In this document: positions 43,365-54,267 of the stretch, piece by piece
How positions within the stretch are numbered: position 1 is the first letter of the stretch
Layout: the number at the start of each line of letters is the position of its first letter
NCBI RefSeq assembly: GCF_002979475.1
Contig: NZ_PCOY01000001.1
Span: forward strand, 310,001-374,000
DNA length: 64,000 nt
From: Microbacterium sp. MYb62
GTDB taxonomy: Bacteria; Actinomycetota; Actinomycetes; Actinomycetales; Microbacteriaceae
Direction: 5' to 3'
The notes under the pieces: model-generated
Told to the model about the DNA's origin: nothing
The model's input: the letters and a program-made list of their open reading frames with translations, nothing else
Database searches by the model: none
Position numbers and translations under genes: made by a program

Positions 43365-46094
43365 TCACGGTGACAGCTCGGGAAGGACGACTCGGCGCGG
43401 CGAGCCCGCGCCGACCACCGACCACGCTCTGCCGGCATGGGGACGGGCGTACGGAGGCAGCTCCCGCACGGCGGCGAGCTGACGGAGGTCCGCCTGCTGT
43501 TCCGCGCGGATCAGCACTTCCCCCGTCGCCCGGATACGCTGCCAGGAGGACCAGTTGCGCTGCCACGTCTCCGCGTCGGCGACCACGATGCAGGCTCTTC
43601 CCGAGGACGGTTCGATCCCGGCGTCGATCACCTCGCATTCGGGATGAGCCCGACGCAGGCGAGCCGCCACCGCGGCCGCACCGGCACTGACGACGGCCGT
43701 GACATCGCTCGACGGCACCCACGCCGCCGCCGTTCGATGCGGCGGACGGACGGCCTCCTCCTCGACCCAGGCGAACTGCACCTCGCGGTCGCCGATCCTG
43801 GCGCGTCCGGGAACGCGATCGCGCACGAACCCCGCTGCCTCTCCCCCGGCGGCCATGTGCTCCACCCGAGTGGGCATACGCAGCAGCGCGCGATGCGCGA
43901 CCAGATCGAACACGCGTCCGGGCGCCCCCGACGCCCTGGCCGCTGCGAGCACGAAGGTTGTGCTCGATCCTGCGCGCACGACCTGCTCCCAAAAGTGGGC
44001 GTACTGCTGAGCATGTTCGGGCGGCAACGTGGCGAGGAGGGCGTCGAAGTCGTCGCAGAGGACGACGGCGGGCGGACGTTCGCCGCCGGTCGACCAGGCC
44101 GCCACCAGATCCCACGCTTCCTCGGGGTCGGCCGGGATCCAGAGCGCATCGGGTCTCTGCGCCGCCACAGCTCGCAGCACCGCGCTGCGACCCGATCCAC
44201 TCGCCCCGAGGACGACGAGTCCGCGGCCACGGCCTCCTCGCAGGAGCTCCAGCGGTTGGGACTGGTGCTCCGGATCATCGGCCAGACCCAGCACGATCGC
44301 GTCAGAGCCGGCGGCGGACTCAGCCACGAGATCGGCGAGAGCTATGCGCGCCGGGAGCGCGGGGAGCCAAGGGCTGCGTGGCGGGGGCTCGCTCGCCCAC
44401 CGCAGAGCGACGCGACGCAGATCCGCCGCCCCGGTCAAGGCGATGCGCATCGGGACGGGCTCGTCATCGGCTGGTCGCCGGACGATTCCGAGGCCGCGCG
44501 AGCTCGGTCCTCCGGGCAGCGTCGATGCGGCGTCCGTCCCCACCATGAGTCTGCTGTCGGCCGCGTCTCCGACGCGCAGACTGATGCGCAGCGGGCAGTT
44601 GGCCGCCAGCGCGTCACGGACGATGCCCGCCGCTCTCTGTGTGCCGAGGATGAGGTGCATGCCGAGAGCCCGACCACGCGCGGCGACATCGGTGAAGACG
44701 GCGCCGAGATCGGGATGCTCGGCCAGCAGCGCCGCGAACTCGTCGACGACGATCACCAGACGCGGCATCGCGACCTCGCGCACGTCACGGGCCCCCGCCG
44801 CGGCCAGCACGCCCTCACGACGTCGCAGCTCGGCCGTGAGGCTGGAGACGCCGCGCCTCGCGCCGCCCTCGTCGAGATCCGTGATGACCGCGGCGACCTG
44901 ACGCAGCTCGCGCAGCGGTTCGAACGCCGTCCCTCCCTTGAAGTCGGCGAGCACGAACGTCACACGTTCCGGGCCGTTCCCGGCGGCCATGGCCGTCACC
45001 CAGCTGACGAGAAGCTCGCTCTTGCCCGTCCCCGTCGTGCCGGTGACGATGGCGTGAGGGCCGTCACCCACGATGTCGACCACGACATCGCCGCGCTCCC
45101 CCCGCCCGATCGCCACCGCCAGGCCGTCTGCGGCCTGAGGCTGCGTGAGCTCCTGCAGGGAGACGACGTCGGGGAGCGCATCGTCCTCCTCCCCTCGTTG
45201 CGCGAGGCTCCGTGCGATCGCCTCCGCCTGTGCGAACGAGAGGAGTTCGACGGACACGCCCGACACTCCCTGCGGCGTGCGCAGTGTGGCTCGCCCCGGT
45301 TCGATGATGTCGATGACCGTCGTGATCCCCTCCGGCACCTCCGCATCCTCCTCGGTGCGCCAGATCACGGCCGCCGCATCGATCCGGCTCCCGTTCGCGG
45401 CGCCGACCCCCAGGCGGAAGCCGCCCCGGCGCGCCCTCACGGCGTGCGGGAGCGCCCCGAGACCGTGATCGTCGAGGTCCGCTCCGACGACCGACAGCTG
45501 CGCTGCTCCGAACCTCAGGCACAGCTGCAGGACCAGAGCGCGTGCCGCCGCATCTCTCAGCGGTCGCGGGCCCCGCAGACAGATCCCTCCACCCAGCGGA
45601 ACGACGACGGGAGCCCCTTCGATCACACGGCAGCGCTCCCGGAACCTGCGCCCGCGCTCATCGTCGCCGCCGATGCAGTGGATCTCGCTCACCGCGCTGC
45701 CGGCCCCCACGACGACGTGGGATGTCGGCTCGGGAGGAAGCACGCCCCGAAGCGGCGGCTGCGCGAGGCACGCCGCCGCATCAGGTCGCCGGAACCACAG
45801 TGCGTCGCGCTCCTCCGCGTGCCGACGTGCGAGTTCTGCCTCTGCCGCCACCCAGTCCCGCTCCGCCTGCGCATCGTCCTGTCGACGCTCGCGTCGCCGG
45901 TTGCGGACCGAATCCGCCAGCGACGCGAGGATCATCAGCGGCCCGAGCGCCGCGAAGCAGAGCGCGAGGATCGAACCCGAGACGAGCCACAGCACCACTC
46001 CCGCAGCGATCGGGACGAGCGCGGCGATGAACGGCAACGGCGCGCGCCGCGAAGGAGCCGGAACCGAGGGCAGCACGATCGGGAGGGATTCCAT
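43365..46094 (-). CDS. FtsK/SpoIIIE domain ATPase, EccC-like (type VII secretion type)
   Basis: The 909 residues begin with two membrane helices (about 20-65), then a soluble linker and two FtsK/SpoIIIE ATPase domains. The first has Walker A GTTGTGKS (352-359) and Walker B LVIVVDEFAAL. The second has GASGSGRS (630-637), in which Arg replaces the Walker Lys, and VVLCDDFDAL. This architecture is that of EccC/YukBA, the motor of type VII (ESX) secretion, and not of DNA-pumping FtsK, since no gamma domain is seen. No WXG100, EccB, EccD or EccE gene is in the window, so secretion is inferred only. A PP2C phosphatase gene lies upstream on the same strand. Confidence 0.85.
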   Translation of the reverse strand: MESLPIVLPSVPAPSRRAPLPFIAALVPIAAGVVLWLVSGSILALCFAALGPLMILASLADSVRNRRRERRQDDAQAERDWVAAEAELARRHAEERDALWFRRPDAAACLAQPPLRGVLPPEPTSHVVVGAGSAVSEIHCIGGDDERGRRFRERCRVIEGAPVVVPLGGGICLRGPRPLRDAAARALVLQLCLRFGAAQLSVVGADLDDHGLGALPHAVRARRGGFRLGVGAANGSRIDAAAVIWRTEEDAEVPEGITTVIDIIEPGRATLRTPQGVSGVSVELLSFAQAEAIARSLAQRGEEDDALPDVVSLQELTQPQAADGLAVAIGRGERGDVVVDIVGDGPHAIVTGTTGTGKSELLVSWVTAMAAGNGPERVTFVLADFKGGTAFEPLRELRQVAAVITDLDEGGARRGVSSLTAELRRREGVLAAAGARDVREVAMPRLVIVVDEFAALLAEHPDLGAVFTDVAARGRALGMHLILGTQRAAGIVRDALAANCPLRISLRVGDAADSRLMVGTDAASTLPGGPSSRGLGIVRRPADDEPVPMRIALTGAADLRRVALRWASEPPPRSPWLPALPARIALADLVAESAAGSDAIVLGLADDPEHQSQPLELLRGGRGRGLVVLGASGSGRSAVLRAVAAQRPDALWIPADPEEAWDLVAAWSTGGERPPAVVLCDDFDALLATLPPEHAQQYAHFWEQVVRAGSSTTFVLAAARASGAPGRVFDLVAHRALLRMPTRVEHMAAGGEAAGFVRDRVPGRARIGDREVQFAWVEEEAVRPPHRTAAAWVPSSDVTAVVSAGAAAVAARLRRAHPECEVIDAGIEPSSGRACIVVADAETWQRNWSSWQRIRATGEVLIRAEQQADLRQLAAVRELPPYARPHAGRAWSVVGAGSPRRVVLPELSP

Positions 46095-46152
46095 GCACCC
46101 CAGTGGATCGCATGCGGACCCTGGATCCCGCGCTGTCCACAGCGCGGAACGG

Positions 46153-46950
46153 TTACTCGGCCGTGTCTTCGATTGGGGAGGACGAGTCGGCCTCGTCCGC
46201 CACCTGCACGATGATGAGGGTCACGTTGTCCCGTCCGCCGTTCTCCAGGGCCGCGGCGAGCATCGCGTCGACGGCGGCGCCCGGATCGAGGTGCTCGCGG
46301 AGGAAGTGCTGGATCCCGTAGTCGGTGAGCTCCTTCGTCAGCCCGTCCGAGCAGATGACGAAGCGGTCCCCTGCGCGCACATCGATGGAGACGTAGTCCG
46401 GCGCCGTCAGCTCACTCGCCCCGACGGCGCGGGTGATCACGTTGCTGTACGGATGCCCCTCGGCCTCCTCCGGGCTGAGCTTGCCCGCAGTGATCAACTC
46501 CTGGACGACGGAGTGATCCGTCGTCACCTGCACGAGGCGGTCATCGCGTAGGAGATACACGCGCGAGTCCCCGATGTTCAAGGCGATCCAATGGGCCTCA
46601 TCGCCCTCGTTCTCGAAGTACACGCCCGTGAGCGTCGTCCCCGTGCCCTCGTCCGTGGTCTCGGGGTGATCGGCGATGTCGGCGACGGCCAGTTCCAGCG
46701 CGTTCTCGATCGCAGGACGATTCACATCGCCCGCGGAGACCGTGGATTGCAGTCGGTCGACCGTGCTGCGACTCGCGATCTCCCCGCCCGCGTGCCCACC
46801 CATGCCATCGGCGACGATGAAGAGCGGGAAGTCGGCGAGGAACGCATCCTGGTTCGTCTCCCGGCGCCGCCCCTGATCGGTGACACCGGACCAGGACAGC
46901 AGCAGCGGGCGCTGCGCAACCGTGACGCGGTGCGTCTTCGTCTCAGCCAC
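46153..46950 (-). CDS. PP2C-family Ser/Thr protein phosphatase
   Basis: Metal-dependent protein phosphatase. The 265 residues show the metal-binding motifs NQDAF, VADGMGGHAGGEIAS, IALNIGDSRVYLLRD, VICSDGLT and GGRDNVTLIIV. No membrane segment or sensor domain. GTG at 46950 has GGAGGC upstream. It is 58 bp upstream of the EccC-like gene on the same strand, so both may be co-transcribed. Targets are unknown. Confidence 0.93.
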   Translation of the reverse strand: MAETKTHRVTVAQRPLLLSWSGVTDQGRRRETNQDAFLADFPLFIVADGMGGHAGGEIASRSTVDRLQSTVSAGDVNRPAIENALELAVADIADHPETTDEGTGTTLTGVYFENEGDEAHWIALNIGDSRVYLLRDDRLVQVTTDHSVVQELITAGKLSPEEAEGHPYSNVITRAVGASELTAPDYVSIDVRAGDRFVICSDGLTKELTDYGIQHFLREHLDPGAAVDAMLAAALENGGRDNVTLIIVQVADEADSSSPIEDTAE

Positions 46951-47037
46951 GTGCTGCCTCCGATGGGCCTGCGACGGATCGGACGACCGCAGGATACTCA
47001 CACATCGTAGTAGAACTCCCCCGCACCCGAATCACAC

Positions 47038-48015
47038 TCATGCGCCCGGATCCGCCGGCAGCGGGAACAGCTCGTCGATGATCGCCAGATCGGAGGCGTC
47101 CGGACGCCACGCGTCTCCTGCTGCCGCGTTGGCCTCGACCTGCGCCGCCGTGGTCGCTCCGGCGATCACGCTGGACACCGCAGGCCGCGAGAGAAGCCAC
47201 CCGAACGTCGCCTGCAGCATGCTGATACCGCGCTCGTCGCAGAAGCCGCGGAATGCCTCGAGCGCATCCCACGGGGCGTTCTCCCACACATGGCGCCGCG
47301 TCGACATGATGCGGCTCGATGCGGGGCCTCCTTCGCGACGGAACTTGCCGGTGAGCAGCCCGTTCTGGAGGGGGAAGTACGGGAAGAAGCCGAGCCGGTA
47401 GCGCTCCACCGCCGGCAGAACCTCGCGCTCCGCGGCGCGCGCGAGCAGCGAGTAGTGGTTCTGCGCCGAGATGAACCTGCCGGAGGAACGTGCCCGGGTG
47501 GTGAACTCGGCCTCGGCGATCTGCCAGCCGGTGAAGTTCGAGTGTCCGTAGTAGCGGATCTTCCCTTCGCCCACGAGTTCGTCGAGAGCGTCCGTCGTCT
47601 CGGCGATCGGCGTCTCCGGGTCGGGAAGATGCAGCTGGTACAGGTCGATCCAGTCGGTGCGCAGTCGTCGCAGAGACTCCTCGACCGCGCGGCGGACGTA
47701 CCGGCGGGATCCGCGTGCCGCGGGGAACGCGTATCCCATGTCGCGTTCCTGGCCGAACTTCGTCGCGAGCACGATGCGATCGCGCCGTCCGTCGAGGGCC
47801 TCGCCCATCAGCGTCTCGCTCGCGCCGGCGACGGCACCGTACATGTCCGCCGTGTCGAAGAAGGTGACGCCGTTGGCGATGGCCGCGTCGATCACCTCGC
47901 GCGTGCCTGCCAGCGTCTCGGTCACGGTGCCCGCCCGCCCGAAGTTGTTGCAGCCGAGGCCGGTGGACGAGACGAGGAGACCGGATGCGCCGACTCGGCG
48001 CTGAGACAAGACCAT
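47038..48015 (-). CDS. Aldo/keto reductase
   Basis: NAD(P)H-dependent (alpha/beta)8-barrel oxidoreductase; substrate unknown. The 325 residues have the family motifs GCNNFGRAG, FFDTADMYG (catalytic Asp and Tyr), LATKFG with catalytic Lys, and LYQLHLPD with catalytic His. ATG at 48015 is seven bases after TAACGT (48028-48023), so leaderless transcription is likely; GTG at 48024 is less likely. Confidence 0.9.
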   Translation of the reverse strand: MVLSQRRVGASGLLVSSTGLGCNNFGRAGTVTETLAGTREVIDAAIANGVTFFDTADMYGAVAGASETLMGEALDGRRDRIVLATKFGQERDMGYAFPAARGSRRYVRRAVEESLRRLRTDWIDLYQLHLPDPETPIAETTDALDELVGEGKIRYYGHSNFTGWQIAEAEFTTRARSSGRFISAQNHYSLLARAAEREVLPAVERYRLGFFPYFPLQNGLLTGKFRREGGPASSRIMSTRRHVWENAPWDALEAFRGFCDERGISMLQATFGWLLSRPAVSSVIAGATTAAQVEANAAAGDAWRPDASDLAIIDELFPLPADPGA

Positions 48016-48062
48016 GACATCCACGTTAGCGTCCGCGCCGGACCGGCGACCGACGGGGACAG

Positions 48063-48096
48063 CACAGAGCCCCCGACCGGAGTCGAGGGCTCTGTG
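48063..48096 (-). terminator. Hairpin after the DUF5684 gene
   Basis: CACAGAGCCC pairs with GGGCTCTGTG (10 bp), with CGAC/GTCG extending the stem around a CGGA loop. It begins nine bases after the stop codon. Confidence 0.75.
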
Positions 48097-48104
48097 TCAG
48101 ACGG

Positions 48105-48935
48105 TCACGCGGGAGGCTGCGTGGGATCGGTCGGCGGTGCCGGCGGTGCAGCAGGCGGTGCCGGCGGTGCAGCAGGCGGTGCCGGCGGAGCAGCAGGCGG
48201 TGCCGTCGGCGGTGCCGGAGGGGTGGTCGGCGGAGCTGCGGGAGGAGCCGGCGGCGTCGTCGGCGGGACCGGAGGCACCGGAGCGCCCGTCGCCGGAGCC
48301 GCGGGCCCTGCGGGCGGTGCATAGCCCGGCTGTGCGGGCGGTGCGTATCCCTGCGGGGCAGGCGGCGCGTACCCCTGAGGGGCGGCACCGTAGCCGGCGC
48401 GCGGGGCGGCGGCGGACGGCTGGACGGGAACGCCCTCCCAGACCGTACGGTCGCCGAGCAGACCATTGCCGCTCCAGGAGGCCGGCTGGATGTTCGGGTT
48501 CCACCGCGACTTGTCGAAGGCGTTGATACCGAGCCACACGGGCGGGAGGAAGAAGTAGAGAACGACCCAGACGGCGTCCTTCTGCAGCTTCAGGCCCACT
48601 CGCCACCCGACGATCAGGTCGAGCACACGCCCCGCGATCGCCACGAGGGGCAGGATGAGGAACCATCCCAGGAACGGGATGATGGCGCCGACGAGGCCGG
48701 CTCCCATGAGGTACAGGATCAGCCACGGACTCAGGTCACCGAGCTTGTAGAAGATCATGGTGCTGTACACGGGCACCCAGGCACGCCACTTGCCCTGGAC
48801 CCCGGCCTTCTCGAAGACCTTCATGTAGAACCACGAGTAGATGACGTAGGTCACGATCGGCAAGACCGTGTAGATGAGGGACAGGAAGATGAACCACCCA
48901 CCTGCAATCCCCTCATAGCCGTAGTAGTCGTCCAT
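48105..48935 (-). CDS. DUF5684 membrane protein with a Pro/Ala repeat tail
   Basis: The 276 residues have an N-terminal membrane domain (about 10-150, four hydrophobic segments; WFYMKVFEKAGVQGKWRAWVP is typical of DUF5684) and a long Pro/Ala/Gly/Tyr-rich C-terminus: first GYAPP repeats, then about 60 residues of APPAPPA units. Function unknown. ATG at 48935 has GGAGGG upstream. Alone on its transcript with a terminator at its end. Confidence 0.8.
   Translation of the reverse strand: MDDYYGYEGIAGGWFIFLSLIYTVLPIVTYVIYSWFYMKVFEKAGVQGKWRAWVPVYSTMIFYKLGDLSPWLILYLMGAGLVGAIIPFLGWFLILPLVAIAGRVLDLIVGWRVGLKLQKDAVWVVLYFFLPPVWLGINAFDKSRWNPNIQPASWSGNGLLGDRTVWEGVPVQPSAAAPRAGYGAAPQGYAPPAPQGYAPPAQPGYAPPAGPAAPATGAPVPPVPPTTPPAPPAAPPTTPPAPPTAPPAAPPAPPAAPPAPPAAPPAPPTDPTQPPA
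48115..48270 (-). repeat. Tandem repeats coding for the Pro/Ala tail
   Basis: Near-identical units of the GGCGGTGCCGGCGG type encode APPAPPA; slippage there would change tail length without shifting the frame if whole units change. Confidence 0.7.
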
Positions 48936-49080
48936 GGTTCCCTCCAACGATCTTCGTAACGCGGCATTGTGCGCTGATCACATTAGCGTGTCCCTGCACG
49001 AGGCGCATGCCTCCGTCCGCTCGGGCGAGTTCGAGCGGAAACCCCGACCCGACGTCGCACGTCGCGGACCGGGGAGACGC
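48936..49080. other. Intergenic region between DUF5684 gene and yaaA
   Basis: Both neighbours are on the minus strand. The region contains the promoter area of the DUF5684 gene; a TAATGT at about 48985 (minus) is a possible -10 box. No gene or hairpin is clear. Confidence 0.4.
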
Positions 49081-49827
49081 TCACTCCTCGACGACGAGTT
49101 CGAGGACGCCCGACTGCGCCCCGTCACGGAGCACGACTCCGCGCTTCTGCGCCCAGCTGCGCATCGCTCGGAGGGACGCGATGCGGGGACGCTCCTCCGC
49201 GAGCGCCCGGAGGAGCAGTCCCTTGGACTTCTTGTTGAAGTGGTTGAGCGCCCTGCCGTGCTCCGTCACCACCCTGACGTACGCCGATGACACCGACGAG
49301 GGTACCGGACCGAGTGCGACGTAGGCCTCGCTGCGCAGATCGAGCACGAACGACGGATCCTCCGCAGCGATCGCCGAGGTCGTGGCGTCCGCCCAATGCC
49401 GGCGAAGCGCGGGAAGACCGGGAAGGGACGTGCCGGCGGCGAGTCGGTAGGTCGGCACGGCGTCCATCGCGCCGACCGGTCCGAGGGGCGCGCTGTGGAT
49501 CCAGACATGCGCCCCCAGCCAGCGGCGCGAGAAGGAAGAGAGGGTGCGCGCATCGAGTGCGTCGAACAGCACCCCCGTGTAGCGGTCGACCGCCGGCATG
49601 GTCGGCGCTGTGCGAAGTGCCCGGTTGTGCGCCACATCTCCACGCTGGCGGTCGCTCAGCTTGAGGACGCGACGCGCCGCGTCCTCATCGGACGCGAGAT
49701 CGACCAGAGCCTCGATGACCGCCGACCGATGCCCGTGCAGAGAGGGCAGAGCCAGCGCACTCAGGTCGAGCGGGGAACCGTCTCCCCCTTCGTGCTTGGT
49801 CTCCGACGGAGGGAGCAGGATCTTCAT
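49081..49827 (-). CDS. yaaA: YaaA family peroxide stress protein (UPF0246)
   Basis: The 248 residues have the family start MKILLPPSETKHEGGDG and the C-terminal NHFNKKSKGLLLRAL. E. coli YaaA lowers free iron and DNA damage under peroxide stress and binds DNA; whether that applies here is inferred. ATG at 49827 has GAGG five bases upstream; a longer reading includes sequence from the hairpin and is rejected. Confidence 0.88.
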   Translation of the reverse strand: MKILLPPSETKHEGGDGSPLDLSALALPSLHGHRSAVIEALVDLASDEDAARRVLKLSDRQRGDVAHNRALRTAPTMPAVDRYTGVLFDALDARTLSSFSRRWLGAHVWIHSAPLGPVGAMDAVPTYRLAAGTSLPGLPALRRHWADATTSAIAAEDPSFVLDLRSEAYVALGPVPSSVSSAYVRVVTEHGRALNHFNKKSKGLLLRALAEERPRIASLRAMRSWAQKRGVVLRDGAQSGVLELVVEE

Positions 49828-49847
49828 GAAACCTCGGTGGATGCAGA

Positions 49848-49911
49848 CGCGTCCGCCTCGGTCCTTCGACAGGCTCAGAAGACGAGCTGAGGAAGGTCCG
49901 AGGCGGACGCG
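49848..49911 (-). repeat. REP-like long hairpin after the atp operon
   Basis: 14-bp perfect arms (49848-49861 and 49898-49911), then after a T-T mismatch five further pairs, then CTCAG/CTGAG. The loop side contains CCTTCGACAGGCTCAG, which I recall as a widely spread palindromic sequence in high-GC genomes. It begins 14 bases after the atpC stop, so it should terminate the operon. Confidence 0.65.
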
Positions 49912-49924
49912 ATGATGTGAACTG

Positions 49925-50185
49925 CTAGGCGATGAGAGCCGCGTTGCCGGCAACGATCGTCAAGGTGTCGCCCTCCATGGAGAGGAACCCGTCCTGCGCG
50001 TTGGCCAGCACCTTGGTGCCATCCGACTGGGTGATGCGAACCTGGCCTTCGGCGAGGATGGCCAGCACCGGCTCGTGGCCGGTCATGAAGCCGATCTCAC
50101 CCTCGACGGTCTTGGCGACCACGAGGCTCGCCTCTCCCGTCCAGACCTCCGCATCCGCGGAGACGAGGCTGACGTGGAGCGCCAT
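49925..50185 (-). CDS. atpC: ATP synthase F1 epsilon subunit (short form)
   Basis: Central stalk subunit. The 86 residues contain only the N-terminal beta-sandwich (HVSLVSADAEVWTGEASLVVA, GEIGFMTGHEPVLAIL); the C-terminal helical hairpin that inhibits ATP hydrolysis in E. coli is missing. The ORF continues to a normal stop, so this is the natural length. ATG at 50185 follows the atpD stop by two bases. Confidence 0.93.
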   Translation of the reverse strand: MALHVSLVSADAEVWTGEASLVVAKTVEGEIGFMTGHEPVLAILAEGQVRITQSDGTKVLANAQDGFLSMEGDTLTIVAGNAALIA

Positions 50186-50187
50186 GG

Positions 50188-51663
<1,476 letters not shown>

Positions 51664-52560
51664 CTATTTGCTCGAGAGGGCGTCGGCGCCGCCGACGATC
51701 TCGGCGATCTGCTGAGTGATCTCCGCCTGGCGCGCGTTGTTGCGCAGACGGGTGTAGTCGGTGATGAGCTTGTCGGCGTTGTCGCTGGCCGACTTCATCG
51801 CCTTCTGCGTCGCGGCCTGCTTCGCGGCAGACGACTGCAGGAGAGCGTTGAAGACGCGGCTCTGGATGTACACCGGCAGGATCGCATCGAGAACGGTCTC
51901 GGCATCCGGCTCGAACTCGTACAGCGGGTAAACGGTGTTACCGGCTTCCGACTCATCGGCTTCCGTGATCTCCAGCGGGAGCAGACGCACGGATTCCGGC
52001 GACTGCGTCATCATGCTGACGAAACGGTTGTACACGAGGTGGATCTCGTCGACACCGCCGTCCTGTCCCCCGCGGGAGAAGGACTCGAGCAGTGTCGCGG
52101 AGATCTCCTCCGCGGTGTGGAACGACGGGGTGTCGGTGTCGCCCGTCCACTCCGCAGCGGCAGCCAGGCGTCGGAACTGGAAGTATCCGACGGCCTTGCG
52201 ACCGATGAGGTAGAAGACCGGCTCCTTGCCCTGCTCACGCAGGAGCTCCGCCACCTCGAGACCCTCACGGAGGATCTGCGAGTTGAAGGCTCCGGCGAGA
52301 CCGCGGTCCGAGGAGAAGATCACGACCGCGGAGCGGGTGATGTTCTCGGACTCACGGGTCAGCGGGTGATCCACGTTCGAGTGCGTCGCGACGGCCGATA
52401 CGGCCCTCGTCACGGCACGCGCGAAGGGAGTGGACGCCTTCACGCGTGCCATCGCCTTCTGGATGCGCGAAGCCGCGATGAGTTCCATCGCCTTCGTGAT
52501 CTTCTTGGTCGTCTGAGCAGAAGAGATCTTCTGCTTGTAGACCCTGAGTTGAGCGCCCAT
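51664..52560 (-). CDS. atpG: ATP synthase F1 gamma subunit
   Basis: Rotor shaft. The 298 residues have the N- and C-terminal long helices ([24 protein letters not shown] at the start; [20 protein letters not shown] at the end) that form the coiled coil, and a globular part between. Confidence 0.97.
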   Translation of the reverse strand: MGAQLRVYKQKISSAQTTKKITKAMELIAASRIQKAMARVKASTPFARAVTRAVSAVATHSNVDHPLTRESENITRSAVVIFSSDRGLAGAFNSQILREGLEVAELLREQGKEPVFYLIGRKAVGYFQFRRLAAAAEWTGDTDTPSFHTAEEISATLLESFSRGGQDGGVDEIHLVYNRFVSMMTQSPESVRLLPLEITEADESEAGNTVYPLYEFEPDAETVLDAILPVYIQSRVFNALLQSSAAKQAATQKAMKSASDNADKLITDYTRLRNNARQAEITQQIAEIVGGADALSSK

Positions 52561-52579
52561 ATGTCAGTACCTCACGCGG

Positions 52580-54220
52580 TTACGCGCGACGACCCTTGAC
52601 GATCTTCTCCTGGTTGACGTCCTCAGCCTCGGCTGCAGCATGCTCCTCGTGACCCGGGGCGCCGATGGCGTGTCCCTTGCCGCCCTGGAACTCCAGGATG
52701 AAGGCATCCGTCTGCTTCTCGAGCTCGGCGACCGTGGCGTCATCGAGGACGTTGGTGTCGCGGAGCGTCTCGAGAACCTTGGTGTTGCGACGCAGGTAGT
52801 CCAGGAGCTCGCGCTCGAAGCGCAGGACATCCGAGACCTCGATCGTGTCGAGCTTGCCGTTGGTACCGGCCCAGATCGAGACGACCTGCTCCTCCACGGG
52901 GTACGGCGAGTACTGCGGCTGCTTGAGCAGCTCGGTCAGACGCGCACCACGGGAGAGCTGACGACGCGAAGCCGCGTCGAGGTCGGACGCGAACATCGCG
53001 AACGCCTCGAGGGAGCGGTACTGCGCGAGCTCCAGCTTCAACGTACCGGAGACCTTCTTGATCGACTTGACCTGCGCGTCACCACCGACTCGCGAGACCG
53101 AGATACCCACGTCGACCGCGGGACGCTGGTTGGCGTTGAAGAGGTCGGACTGCAGGAAGATCTGGCCGTCGGTGATCGAGATCACGTTGGTCGGGATGTA
53201 CGCCGAGACGTCGTTCGCCTTGGTCTCGATGATCGGGAGGCCCGTCATCGAACCGGCGCCGAGCTCGTCGGACAGCTTCGCGCAACGCTCGAGCAGACGA
53301 GAGTGCAGGTAGAAGACGTCGCCCGGGTATGCCTCGCGGCCCGGCGGGCGGCGCAGGAGGAGGGAAACGGCACGGTAGGCCTCAGCCTGCTTCGACAGGT
53401 CATCGAAGATGATGAGGACGTGCTTGCCGCCGTACATCCAGTGCTGGCCGATGGCCGAACCGGTGTAGGGAGCCAGGTACTTGAAGCCGGCGGGGTCGGA
53501 TGCGGGAGCGGCCACGATGGTGGTGTACTCCAGAGCGCCTGCCTCTTCGAGCGCGCCCTTCACCGAGGCGATGGTCGAGCCCTTCTGGCCGATCGCGACG
53601 TAGATGCAGCGGACCTGCTTGTTGACGTCGCCCGACTCCCAGTTGGCCTTCTGGTTGATGATCGTGTCGATCGCGATGGCCGTCTTACCGGTCTGGCGGT
53701 CGCCGATGATCAGCTGGCGCTGGCCACGGCCGACGGGGATCATGGCGTCGATGGCCTTGATGCCGGTCTGCATCGGCTCGTGCACCGACTTGCGCTGCAT
53801 GACGCCGGGAGCCTGGAGCTCGAGGGCGCGGACGCTCTCGGTCTCGATGGCGCCGAGGCCGTCGATCGGGTTGCCGAGCGGGTCGACCACGCGGCCGAGG
53901 TAGCCGTCGCCGACCGGAACCGAGAGGACCTCGCCGGTGCGGGTGACTTCCTGGCCGGCCTCGACACCGGTGAACTCGCCGAGGACGACGACACCGATCT
54001 CGTGCTCGTTCAGGCTCTGTGCGAGACCCTTGGTGCCGTCGGCGAAGATGACGAGCTCATTCGCCATGACGCCGGGAAGTCCCTCGACGTGTGCGATGCC
54101 GTCTGCGGCGTCGATGACGGTGCCGACCTCGGTCGCCCCGGCCCCGGAGGGCTCGTATGCTGCGGCGAAGTCCTTCAGCGCGTCACGGATGACGTCGGGG
54201 CTGATCGATAGTTCTGCCAT
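52580..54220 (-). CDS. atpA: ATP synthase F1 alpha subunit
   Basis: Non-catalytic nucleotide-binding subunit. The 546 residues have the N-terminal barrel, the P-loop [11 protein letters not shown] and the [20 protein letters not shown] motif. The Lys/Arg-ended C-terminus is longer than in E. coli (513). Confidence 0.98.
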   Translation of the reverse strand: MAELSISPDVIRDALKDFAAAYEPSGAGATEVGTVIDAADGIAHVEGLPGVMANELVIFADGTKGLAQSLNEHEIGVVVLGEFTGVEAGQEVTRTGEVLSVPVGDGYLGRVVDPLGNPIDGLGAIETESVRALELQAPGVMQRKSVHEPMQTGIKAIDAMIPVGRGQRQLIIGDRQTGKTAIAIDTIINQKANWESGDVNKQVRCIYVAIGQKGSTIASVKGALEEAGALEYTTIVAAPASDPAGFKYLAPYTGSAIGQHWMYGGKHVLIIFDDLSKQAEAYRAVSLLLRRPPGREAYPGDVFYLHSRLLERCAKLSDELGAGSMTGLPIIETKANDVSAYIPTNVISITDGQIFLQSDLFNANQRPAVDVGISVSRVGGDAQVKSIKKVSGTLKLELAQYRSLEAFAMFASDLDAASRRQLSRGARLTELLKQPQYSPYPVEEQVVSIWAGTNGKLDTIEVSDVLRFERELLDYLRRNTKVLETLRDTNVLDDATVAELEKQTDAFILEFQGGKGHAIGAPGHEEHAAAEAEDVNQEKIVKGRRA

Positions 54221-54267
54221 TGTCTTCCCTTTGTATCTGGGTGCGCGGTTCCCCGCGCGAAGTCGTG

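Noticed and set aside
43437-46214. A 925-codon plus-strand frame opposite the EccC-like gene
   Set aside because: The minus-strand frame has clear ATPase motifs; the plus frame is low-complexity and has none.
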